From JBCCYM01 sp039190005 (GTDB lineage Bacteria > Pseudomonadota > Gammaproteobacteria > UBA12402): DNA of 25,242 nucleotides. Positions 16,512-23,157 of this stretch are shown in pieces. The translations under genes and the position numbers were made by a program. The notes below the pieces were generated by a model, which made no database searches, was not told where the DNA came from, and saw only the letters and a list, made by a program, of their open reading frames with translations. Position 1 is the first letter of the stretch. Each line of letters starts with the position of its first letter. The stretch lies in NCBI GenBank assembly GCA_039190005.1, contig JBCCYM010000019.1, positions 1-25,242 on the forward strand, in the 5' to 3' direction.

Positions 16512-16568
16512 GTCATTCCCGCCTACGCGGTCCCTGAGCTTGTCGAAGGGTCGAAGAGCGGGAGTGAC
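16512..16568. repeat. Composite REP-A/REP-B unit
   Basis: GTCATTCCCGC (16512-16522) and GCGGGAGTGAC (16558-16568) are inverted with one mismatch. Between them is a REP-B core in reverse orientation (TCCCTGAGCTTGTCGAAGGG, about 16531-16550). It lies just upstream of mshL and shows the two repeat families fused, as at 13727/13728. Confidence 0.8.
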
Positions 16569-16794
16569 GGTGAAAAAACGAGAATAACAGAAAGAGCAGG
16601 GAAAAACGGAGTGACAGAAAAAACAGGGATAAAAAACCTTAATTATTGGATATGGTGTAAAACAGTAATTAATCGTAAGTTATCGTTTGCGAGTCATTAT
16701 GGAATGATAACTTGGATGAGTTGATGAAGAAAAAGCTAAGCTATGATATTGTAAACACAAATCCTATCCGATTTCAATAAATTGTTTTTTTAAC

Positions 16795-16822
16795 TTGCGC
16801 GGCAAGAATTAATTGATATAAT
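16795..16822 (+). promoter_or_regulatory. Candidate promoter toward tRNA-Arg
   Basis: TTGCGC (16795-16800), a 16-base spacer and TATAAT (16817-16822) form a reasonable sigma-70 promoter pointing to the tRNA. A second TATAAT at 16848-16853 lacks a good -35 box. The precursor would carry about 150 leader bases including the REP-A hairpin. Confidence 0.45.
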
Positions 16823-16915
16823 TAGATTTTGCTTTCAATTGTTTATCTATAATGGGACTGTTGAAATCTGAATTATTTTACTATTTCAAGTAGTGTCGCT
16901 GCTGGAAGTGACTGG

Positions 16916-16938
16916 ATTCCCGCCTGCGCGGGAATGAC
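16916..16938. repeat. REP-A hairpin
   Basis: ATTCCCGC and GCGGGAAT (16916-16923, 16928-16935) pair around CTGC, followed by GAC. It is the same palindrome as the arms at 13707-13814 and lies 40 bases before the tRNA. Confidence 0.85.
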
Positions 16939-16977
16939 GGTGTTAGATTCCAACAGAAGCAAGCTAGCAATGATAAC

Positions 16978-17054
16978 GCGCCCGTAGCTCAGTTGGATAG
17001 AGTGTCAGGCTACGAACTTGAAGGTCGGAGGTTCGAATCCTTCCGGGCGCGCCA
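16978..17054 (+). tRNA. tRNA-Arg (anticodon ACG)
   Basis: A 77-base cloverleaf fits by eye. The acceptor stem is GCGCCCG with CGGGCGC, and the D arm is GCTC...GAGT. The anticodon stem TCAGG/CTTGA encloses loop CTACGAA, giving anticodon ACG. The T arm GGAGG/CCTTC encloses TTCGAAT. Discriminator G and an encoded CCA follow. ACG is normally deaminated to ICG and reads CGU, CGC and CGA arginine codons. The convergent esterase gene ends five bases further on. Confidence 0.97.
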
Positions 17055-17059
17055 ATTTC

Positions 17060-17767
17060 TCAAGATGCTGACGCTTTCATATTGTCGCATTGCTGACGTA
17101 GCCAAGTCGCCATATCATTAATTTCTTCCGGACATACCTCATGCGCCATCGGGTAGGCGTGCCAATCAAGCGGATGTCCTCGCTGTTGTAGATAATCACG
17201 CGAACGACAGCCAAATTTATATGCGACAACCGTGTCCTGTAAACCGTGTGCCATGAAAATAGGTGTTTGACTATTGACAGCGTTAAATCGCGCTAGCAAT
17301 TGATCGCCGGCAGCGAGATAAGCGGAAAGCGCGATTATGCCCGCCAGACTTTGTTTCGATTGTAGCGCGGTGGCTAACGCTAAAGCGCCACCTTGAGAAA
17401 ACCCCACTAAAAAAATACGTTCACTTGGGACGCCCGCGTGTTGCTCTTGCGCAATAAGTGCTTCAATCCGCTGTATTGAATTGATAATGCCGTTTTCATC
17501 GACATCGCGACCAAAATCAGTATCGTTGGCGTCAAGACGACGAATATCATACCAGGCAGGCATCACATAGCCCATATTGATTGTGACAGCTTGTTCAGGC
17601 GCCTGTGGGAAAATAAAACGGATATCGAGATCATCGAGACGCAATAAAGGCGCGACTGGCAAAAAATCATCATTGCTCGCGCCAAGTCCATGCAGCCAGA
17701 TGATCGAGAATTTTGCCTTGTTTTTAGGGGTGATGATTTTGCAATCTAGTAATTTTTCTTTGTTCAT
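17060..17767 (-). CDS. Carboxylesterase / phospholipase of alpha/beta-hydrolase fold
   Basis: A 235-residue cytoplasmic hydrolase of the carboxylesterase 2 / acyl-protein-thioesterase-like group, which cleaves short to medium acyl esters. The oxyanion segment L-H-G-L-G-A is at 25-30. The nucleophile elbow G-F-S-Q-G-G gives Ser124, with Asp178 in H-G-L-Q-D-T and His209 in M-A-H-E-V completing the triad. There is no signal peptide. Its ATG overlaps the stop of the upstream hydrolase gene by four bases (ATGA), so the two are translationally coupled. Physiological substrate unknown. It ends next to the convergent tRNA gene. Confidence 0.9.
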   Translation of the reverse strand: MNKEKLLDCKIITPKNKAKFSIIWLHGLGASNDDFLPVAPLLRLDDLDIRFIFPQAPEQAVTINMGYVMPAWYDIRRLDANDTDFGRDVDENGIINSIQRIEALIAQEQHAGVPSERIFLVGFSQGGALALATALQSKQSLAGIIALSAYLAAGDQLLARFNAVNSQTPIFMAHGLQDTVVAYKFGCRSRDYLQQRGHPLDWHAYPMAHEVCPEEINDMATWLRQQCDNMKASAS

Positions 17768-18588
17768 TTCTTTTTAGGCTTAGGTTTAGATAAACCAATC
17801 TCATCATTGCTGTACACACCTTCAATGTTCCAAGGTAATTGTTTATATACCGCTGAGCTTTCGGTCATGCCAAAGATGGGGTATTTGATAATGTCGAAGA
17901 ATGGTGAATAATCAAAATCACCGGGGGCAAAGAGTTTGGGATTACGCGGTATCAGTTCTATTTTGTTGCTTTCGTTCACAATAATTTTAGGTAAGATTGG
18001 AAAAGACACTTTGTGAAATGCTTCCGCTAACAGTGAGGAACAGATGGTTTGTTTATTACTGTCTTGATCAAATTTGAATAGACTGGAAAACAGTTTGCGC
18101 GGCATCAGGGTGATGGGAAAGAGCAAACGCAGCATGTCAAAGATTTGTCGGGTATTATAATCATAACCAATCGCGTGAATACAGTATTTAATGACAGATT
18201 GCACATCTTGAGGCGCGATCGCTCGGGGGCGACAGATCCGTATATGATGGCGGCGATATTTTGACAAAGGTTCAACGGTTGTGCCGCGTCCTAAATAACT
18301 GCCAATCACCAGGTGCTCGTTTTCATCGCCTTCATAATTATTGCGTATGTGTTTGGCGAGTGTTTTATCGTCAAGGTCTTGCAGTCTGCCAATATAAATA
18401 CACGCATGTGTCCAGGGGCTGCGTGTTAAAAAACTGATGGTACTGCTCATGCGAGAGCGACCTTCGATGAGTAGAATGTCACAGGGTCTTATTTCATAGC
18501 AGACACGGTTATAATCGGACATGGGAATGCCCTCGGATTCCCGTTCTTTTAACATCCAATTAATAAGTTTTCTTTTAAGCGATAGCAT
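17764..18588 (-). CDS. Permuted NlpC/P60-like (YiiX/YebB-type) cysteine hydrolase
   Basis: A 274-residue protein of the circularly permuted papain-like group that includes YiiX/YebB and LRAT-like enzymes. These cleave or transfer amide or acyl bonds; the substrate here is unknown. The permuted order is visible: His61 in W-T-H-A-C-I-Y-I-G comes first, then Glu106 in the V-E-P-L-S region, and the likely nucleophile Cys183 in T-I-C-S-S-L-L-A-E comes last. The entry motif R-P-C-D-I-L-L-I-E-G is at 34-43. There is no signal peptide. The start at 18588 is kept for its family-like N-terminus although it lacks a Shine-Dalgarno sequence; an internal ATG at 18522 has a good GAGGG and could be used instead. 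It begins nine bases after purB and overlaps the esterase start. Confidence 0.82.
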   Translation of the reverse strand: MLSLKRKLINWMLKERESEGIPMSDYNRVCYEIRPCDILLIEGRSRMSSTISFLTRSPWTHACIYIGRLQDLDDKTLAKHIRNNYEGDENEHLVIGSYLGRGTTVEPLSKYRRHHIRICRPRAIAPQDVQSVIKYCIHAIGYDYNTRQIFDMLRLLFPITLMPRKLFSSLFKFDQDSNKQTICSSLLAEAFHKVSFPILPKIIVNESNKIELIPRNPKLFAPGDFDYSPFFDIIKYPIFGMTESSAVYKQLPWNIEGVYSNDEIGLSKPKPKKK

Positions 18589-18597
18589 GTTTTTAGC

Positions 18598-19965
18598 TTA
18601 AATATCAGTGGCAAGTGTTGTGGCCAGACCAAGATAATGATGTGGCGTTAGATTTTTTAACCGTATTTTATCTTGCTCGCTAATAGGCAGCTGTTCGATA
18701 AACGCTTGGAAGATCTGTGGGGTTAATTTTTTGCCGCGTGTCATTGATTTTAATTGTTCATAAGCGTCAGCAATACCATAACGACGCATGACGGTTTGTA
18801 TCGCTTCCGCCAGCACTTCCCAATTATTGTCAAGGTCATCAGCCATTTTCTCAGCATTGATTTCAATTTTCTCAATGCCTTTGCTAAGTGATTGATAAGC
18901 AATGGCGCTGTAAGCGAAGCCCATGCCAATATTTCTGAATACCGTTGAGTCGGAAAGATCACGTTGTAATCGAGAGATGGTGAGTTTGTCGGCAAAATGC
19001 GCCATTAACGCGTTGGCAATGCCAATATTACCTTCCGCGTTTTCAAAATCAATGGGGTTGACTTTATGTGGCATGGTTGAAGAGCCTACTTCGCCAGCCA
19101 ATGGTTTTTGTTTGAGATAATGCATGGCAATATAATTCCAGATGTCGCGCGCGAAATCGAGCAATATGCTATTGCAACGCATGAGCGCGTGCATTAATTC
19201 AGCAACATAGTCATGTGGTTCGATTTGCGTGGTGTAAGTTGTCCAAGTTAAGTCCAGTTTCTTTTCAACTAAATGACGTGATAACTGTTGCCAGTCAACA
19301 TCAGGGTAGGCAATAAGATGCGCGTTATAATTGCCGGTCGCGCCGTTACATTTGCCGACGATGGCGACATTCGCTAAACGATCACGCTGTTGACGCAATC
19401 TCGCCACATAAACCGCCATTTCTTTGCCGAAAGTTGTTGGCGTCGCGGCTTGTCCGTGTGTTCTTGCTAGCATGGCGATATCAGCGTATTGATGCGCGAA
19501 TTGTGCCAGTGTCTCAATCAACTTATCAATTTCTTGCACAGTGATTTCTTTAGCTTGTTTGAGGATGCAGGCATAAGCGAGATTATTAATATCTTCCGAT
19601 GTACAGGCAAAATGAATAAAACTCTTTATCGCTTTGAGTGTATCGTGTTGGTCCAGTTTGCTTTGTAGAAAATATTCAACGGATTTGACATCATGATTGC
19701 ATTGCTTTTCAAAGGTTTTTACCGCGCGCGCGTCTTCGATTTTGAAATGATCAAATAATGCCGTCAAAAACGATTGGCTGTCTTTATCCAGCGGTGAGAG
19801 CTCTTCGATTGCCGGTGCTTCAGCTAAGGTTTGAATCCAAGCGATTTCAACAAATAAACGGTATTTGATTAAAGCGTATTCACTAAACAACGGTCGTAAA
19901 CATTCAGTTTTTGACCCGTAACGTCCGTCAATGGGCGATATAGCCGTTAAATTTGATAATTCCAC
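18598..19965 (-). CDS. purB: Adenylosuccinate lyase
   Basis: PurB performs two fumarate-releasing steps: SAICAR to AICAR in purine synthesis, and adenylosuccinate to AMP. The 455-residue protein has the fumarase/aspartase superfamily blocks: T-S-E-D at 122-125, R-T-H-G-Q-A-A-T-P-T-T at 168-178 with the general acid His170, and the flexible signature loop G-S-S-T-M-P-H-K-V-N-P near 294-304 with the catalytic serine. The close match to the enteric form (S-S-T-M-P-H-K-V-N-P-I-D-F-E-N) is clear. It starts with GTG, with GAGG ten bases upstream. It heads a unit with the YiiX-like hydrolase and the esterase. Confidence 0.97.
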   Translation of the reverse strand: MELSNLTAISPIDGRYGSKTECLRPLFSEYALIKYRLFVEIAWIQTLAEAPAIEELSPLDKDSQSFLTALFDHFKIEDARAVKTFEKQCNHDVKSVEYFLQSKLDQHDTLKAIKSFIHFACTSEDINNLAYACILKQAKEITVQEIDKLIETLAQFAHQYADIAMLARTHGQAATPTTFGKEMAVYVARLRQQRDRLANVAIVGKCNGATGNYNAHLIAYPDVDWQQLSRHLVEKKLDLTWTTYTTQIEPHDYVAELMHALMRCNSILLDFARDIWNYIAMHYLKQKPLAGEVGSSTMPHKVNPIDFENAEGNIGIANALMAHFADKLTISRLQRDLSDSTVFRNIGMGFAYSAIAYQSLSKGIEKIEINAEKMADDLDNNWEVLAEAIQTVMRRYGIADAYEQLKSMTRGKKLTPQIFQAFIEQLPISEQDKIRLKNLTPHHYLGLATTLATDI

Positions 19966-20036
19966 GATTTTTTAACCTCATTCATGTTGGCACACAGATA
20001 GCCGGATAACCATTTTAATTTTCTGAAATATGGCGT

Positions 20037-20064
20037 ATTATGACATTTTATGATTGTTATTCAA
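20037..20064 (-). promoter_or_regulatory. Candidate purB promoter
   Basis: On the - strand TTGAAT (20064-20059), a 16-base spacer and CATAAT (20042-20037) resemble a sigma-70 promoter, giving a leader of about 65 bases before the purB GTG. It lies just outside the left end of the MITE-like element. Confidence 0.4.
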
Positions 20065-20078
20065 AGCTTAAATTATTA

Positions 20079-20261
20079 AACCTAAAAACCACAGTTGCTA
20101 GACAAGTCAAGATGTTATGTTATCGTTTGCTGATCGGCCTTTCGATCCTTCGACTCTTCGACCCTTCGACCCTTCGACAAGCTCAGGGCAAGCAAGCTCA
20201 GGGCAAGCAGGCTCAGGGACCGCCCTTCGGCAGGCTCAGGGACCGCTGTGGTTTTTAGGTT
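20079..20261. repeat. MITE-like element copy 2 with perfect 16-bp terminal inverted repeats
   Basis: AACCTAAAAACCACAG at 20079-20094 is exactly inverted at 20246-20261, bounding a 183-bp element. The interior has a run of CCTTCGA-type units (about 20142-20178), then repeated AAGCTCAGGG/CAGGCTCAGGG units and GGACCG, twice. There is no coding capacity. It fills most of the 314-base gap between purB and the CDP-alcohol phosphatidyltransferase gene and ends only 18 bases before the latter's start, so any promoter for that gene is inside or beyond it. Confidence 0.75.
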
Positions 20262-20279
20262 AAATTAAGGATATCTGCC

Positions 20280-20909
20280 ATGCTTGATACACATTGCCGT
20301 CGATGGTATCGGAAAATATTTACCGATCCGGTGGTCAATTTTTTAGTAAAATATCGTTTTCACCCTAATCTGCTGTCATTTATTGCTTGTGGTTTTGGTT
20401 TATTGATTATACCGCTTTTGTATTTTGATTATAACTGGATAGCTGTCTTGGCTTTAATCATATCCGGCTATCTGGATACTTTAGATGGCGCTATGGCAAG
20501 AGCTATGCGTCAGGTGTCCACTCAAGGCGCGGTGATTGATATTGTTGGCGATCGACTTGTTGAACTTTCAGTTGTGATAGCGCTTTTTTTGGTTAATCCA
20601 CCGGGGCGTGGTCTTTGGTGTGTATTGTTATTGGGCAGTATACTGCTTTGCGTGACTTCATTTTTAGTGGTGAGTATTTTTATTACCAATAGTAATGATA
20701 AGGCGCAACAAAAGATTGCTAAGAGTTTTAACTATAGCCCAGGTTTAATTGAACGCGCTGAGGCATTTATCTTTTTTATCTTAATGATTATTTTGCCAAG
20801 CCTGTTTACTTTTTTTGCCCTTATATTTATCATCTTGGTCAGCTACACTGCTTTATTGCGAGTTGTTGAGTTTTGTCGTTCGCAAAAACCGGTATGTGAA
20901 GACTTATAG
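20280..20909 (+). CDS. CDP-alcohol phosphatidyltransferase family protein
   Basis: A 209-residue membrane enzyme that swaps CMP of a CDP-linked lipid or alcohol for another alcohol to make a phosphodiester lipid. The complete family signature is present: Asp66 and Asp69-Gly70, Ala73-Arg74, Gly83, Asp87 and Asp91 (D-x2-D-G-x2-A-R-x8-G-x3-D-x3-D), which coordinates two metal ions. About six hydrophobic helices surround it. ATG at 20280 is preceded by AAGG nine bases away. It could be a second phosphatidylglycerophosphate synthase-like enzyme or one for another polar alcohol; substrate cannot be told. A broken glycosyltransferase gene follows by 12 bases, suggesting a former lipid/glycan operon. 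Confidence 0.88.
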   Translation: MLDTHCRRWYRKIFTDPVVNFLVKYRFHPNLLSFIACGFGLLIIPLLYFDYNWIAVLALIISGYLDTLDGAMARAMRQVSTQGAVIDIVGDRLVELSVVIALFLVNPPGRGLWCVLLLGSILLCVTSFLVVSIFITNSNDKAQQKIAKSFNYSPGLIERAEAFIFFILMIILPSLFTFFALIFIILVSYTALLRVVEFCRSQKPVCEDL

Positions 20910-20921
20910 AGATCAAGGTAT

Positions 20922-21550
20922 ATGGTTGATGTCAGTATTATTGTTGTGAGTTACAACTCTGAAGCGCACATTTGTGCTTGTATTGAGTCAGTATTAAAAC
21001 AGCAGGGCGTTACGTTTGAAATCATTGTTGTTGATAATAATAGCCAAGATAATACGGTCGCGATCATAAAATCTTTTGATGATCACGTTCAATTGATTTG
21101 TAGTGATATTAATCACGGTTTTGCCAAGGGTTGTAATATAGCCGCTCTTCGCGCGCGTGGACGCTACCTTTATTTTCTCAATCCTGATGCCCGTATTGCA
21201 CAGAATAACGCCTTACAAGTTATGTCGCAATATATGGCCGATCATTCACAATGTGGTTTTTTAGGTGCAAGGGTGGCAAAAAATGCGCAACACAGAGGCA
21301 TTTTGCCAAGAAAAATATCTCATGGTGAGCAGTATTTAGGGCCTATATTTGCTGATTTGCCTGGAAGTATTGTCTGGGTTACTGGTGCCAGCATGATAAT
21401 ATCTAGACCTCTTTTTCAACAGTTAAATGGATTTGATGAAGACTTTTTTTGTACTAAGAGGATGATGATTTATGTTTGCGTGTTCGCAAGGCTGGATATC
21501 GTAGTGCTTGTGCTGGTATTAAACAACTTAATTTGGAGATGAAAAAATGA
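20922..21550 (+). pseudogene. Family 2 glycosyltransferase, broken near the 3' end
   Basis: The first 176 codons are a good GT2 (GT-A fold) N-terminus: V-S-I-I-V-V-S-Y-N-S at 4-13, V-V-D-N-N-S at 36-41, N-H-G-F-A-K-G-C-N near 64-72, F-L-N-P-D near 85-89, and V-T-G-A-S-M then N-G-F-D-E-D-F-F at 169-176. After a run of seven T (21444-21450) the frame is lost and continues as 30 unrelated residues to 21542. In the next frame, from 21449, the expected continuation appears: L-Y, a TAA stop at 21455-21457, then E-D-D-D-L-C-L-R-V-R-K-A-G-Y-R, ending at 21550. So two lesions (a missing T and a nonsense codon) are needed, and the usual C-terminal part after this block is gone. A sequencing error could explain one lesion but hardly both. 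Confidence 0.82.
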
Positions 21551-21744
21551 AACTCAAGTGGACAGATAGTTTAGAAATTGGGATTGCCTTGGCGGAAAAA
21601 TATCCAGACATGGATCCGCGAACCATTAATTTTTTTGATTTGCGTCAGTTAGTTCTCGAACTCGAAGAATTTGATGATGATCCCGAACATTGTGGGGAGC
21701 GTATTCTTGAAGCCATTCAAATGTATTGGTTGGAAGAAAAATAA
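21547..21744 (+). CDS. iscX: IscX (YfhJ) iron-sulfur assembly accessory protein
   Basis: IscX is a small acidic protein that binds IscS and iron and tunes iron-sulfur cluster assembly in the cytoplasm. The 65-residue product has the family pattern L-K-W-T-D-S near the N-terminus, Y-P-D-M-D-P, L-E-x-F-D-D-D-P, and the C-terminal E-A-I-x-x-x-W-L-E. Length is typical. The start ATG at 21547 has GGAG (21535-21538) eight bases upstream, placed inside the residual frame of the broken glycosyltransferase gene. It is not accompanied here by iscS, iscU, hscBA or fdx, its usual operon partners. Confidence 0.95.
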   Translation: MKLKWTDSLEIGIALAEKYPDMDPRTINFFDLRQLVLELEEFDDDPEHCGERILEAIQMYWLEEK

Positions 21745-21769
21745 GTAGTAAGTTGAGCTAATCTGAAAT

Positions 21770-21796
21770 TTGACATTACTGTGGATTTAATATAAG
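21770..21796 (+). promoter_or_regulatory. Candidate promoter for the ATP-grasp cassette
   Basis: A perfect TTGACA (21770-21775) is followed after 15 bases by TATAAG (21791-21796); a 17-base spacing gives the poorer TAAGCT. It lies in the 127-base gap between iscX and the first ATP-grasp gene. A small inverted pair GATTAA/TTAATC (21816-21821, 21835-21840) follows downstream. Confidence 0.5.
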
Positions 21797-21871
21797 CTTT
21801 TTTAAGTTTTTAGATGATTAAGCGTTAGCAATGTTTAATCTAGATGGCATTTGGATAGGATATTTATCTCA

Positions 21872-23152
21872 ATGATAGCAATTGATACAATTTTATTTGT
21901 GCATCCGGCGCTTTGGGCGAAGCAATTTTTCAAACAAAGTAAAGACAATAACTGCCGTGTTTTTTCCATTGTGACAGATTTTGAATCGACGCATATCGAT
22001 GAAGAATGGTTGAAAAAAAACAGTGATTATTTTTTCAAAGGCAGTAAACATCCTGAAGATGATTTTGCTGAAATTAAGAAATTAATGGATGAGCATCATC
22101 TGAATCCGGTCGCGGTTATTAATGGGATAGATAGCGCCTTGGTTTATACTGATTATCTGCAAAAAGCGCTGTTGGGTTATGACATTGATTTATCACAATC
22201 TCAGAAAAGATTGAATAAACATCAAGTTAATGAATGTTTATTGAACGCGGGTGTCCCCGCGATAGAGAGCGTTGAAATAACGAGTGTCGCGGACTTTGAA
22301 CAACAGCGCTCAAAAATTGAAAGCTTTTCTTTGCCAATTATTGCTAAACCTTCCGAAGACACTGCCGCCATGGCAGGTTTTGAAGTACTTGATAGTTTCG
22401 ATAAAATTCCTGATTACCTTGATCGACACTTGGGCAAGCAGAATAAATTTTATAATAGTCAGATTGTTAGTAAGATTATTATTCAACCTTATATTCCAAT
22501 TAATAAATTTGGTGAATATTATGTCGATTTTATTTCTTTCGCGGGCAAGCACCATTGTGTCGGTGTTGGCGAATATAAAAAAGATAAAAATGGCGTGTTT
22601 CGACAAGCTGTTGCTTATGCCATAGAAGATAATCCAGAAATAAAATATATTATTGATTATACTGAACGTGTTTTAAACGCGATGGAAGTTAAATTTGGTT
22701 TTACCCATAATGAACTATTTTGGGATAGCGATCAAAAAGTATTTTTAATTGAATCAAATACTCGTCACGCTGGCACGCCTGTTGTGCAGATTTACGATGC
22801 CACCTATTGTCAGCGATTATTGGATCAATATTTGGGATTTGTGAAAGGTGATAAACTAGATTCTAGAATAGAAAAAAGCGAAAAGTATGCTGCGGTACTA
22901 TTTCTGTATAATTATAGCATGGATTATCCCGATAAAATTTATCTTGAGGGCATAAGTTGTGACAGTGAAATCCTTTCTTTTAGGGGTAAGGGTAAGAAAA
23001 AAATTAACAGCGATTTTTACCAATCTTATGATAGGTTGCAACAGTTGGCCGCTATGGTTTTATTAATTGATTCTAATCAAGATAACTTGAAGAAGAATAT
23101 TAGTACAATTTGTCAACGCGAGAAAGATGGGATATTATTTACCAAAGGATAA
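21872..23152 (+). CDS. ATP-grasp ligase-like protein 1
   Basis: ATP-grasp enzymes activate a carboxylate as acyl phosphate and join it to an amine or thiol. With the ATG at 21872 (AGGA 11 bases upstream, preferred over the in-frame TTG at 21851) the protein has 426 residues: an N-terminal domain to about 110, the ATP-binding core about 112-330 and a C-terminal extension. Core landmarks are K159-P160 in the ATP-grasp loop, G-E-Y-Y-V-D at 214-219, Glu281, and the metal-binding Glu294-x-Asn296-x-Arg298. The loop after K159 reads S-E-D-T-A-A-M-A-G instead of a glycine-rich sequence, which may alter nucleotide binding. It resembles the neighbouring second ATP-grasp protein along its length, so the two are probably ancient duplicates. 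Substrate unknown. Confidence 0.85.
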   Translation: MIAIDTILFVHPALWAKQFFKQSKDNNCRVFSIVTDFESTHIDEEWLKKNSDYFFKGSKHPEDDFAEIKKLMDEHHLNPVAVINGIDSALVYTDYLQKALLGYDIDLSQSQKRLNKHQVNECLLNAGVPAIESVEITSVADFEQQRSKIESFSLPIIAKPSEDTAAMAGFEVLDSFDKIPDYLDRHLGKQNKFYNSQIVSKIIIQPYIPINKFGEYYVDFISFAGKHHCVGVGEYKKDKNGVFRQAVAYAIEDNPEIKYIIDYTERVLNAMEVKFGFTHNELFWDSDQKVFLIESNTRHAGTPVVQIYDATYCQRLLDQYLGFVKGDKLDSRIEKSEKYAAVLFLYNYSMDYPDKIYLEGISCDSEILSFRGKGKKKINSDFYQSYDRLQQLAAMVLLIDSNQDNLKKNISTICQREKDGILFTKG

Positions 23153-23157
23153 TGGTT

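Larger units (their letters stand above)
16462..16977. other. Gene-free 516-base stretch upstream of mshL and the tRNA
   Basis: No credible gene is present; the small open frames here are repeat-derived or lack a ribosome-binding site. It holds a composite REP unit (16512-16568) and a REP-A hairpin (16916-16938). It also holds an 8-bp inverted pair AAGTTATC/GATAACTT (16677-16684, 16706-16713), two TATAAT boxes and a 21-base segment that recurs inverted near 24.45 kb. Confidence 0.7.

Noticed and set aside
16473..16724. Open frame of 83 codons on the + strand upstream of the tRNA
   Set aside because: Much of it is the composite REP unit and low-complexity sequence; no ribosome-binding site or family resemblance.
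20142..20245. CRISPR-like array in the repeated CCTTCGA / GCTCAGGG block
   Set aside because: Units are short and directly adjacent without unique spacers of even length, no cas genes are near, and the block lies within inverted ends.
21444..21457. Programmed frameshifting at the seven-T run in the glycosyltransferase gene
   Set aside because: The alternative frame meets a TAA two codons after the T run, so slippage alone would not give a full product. Decay fits better.
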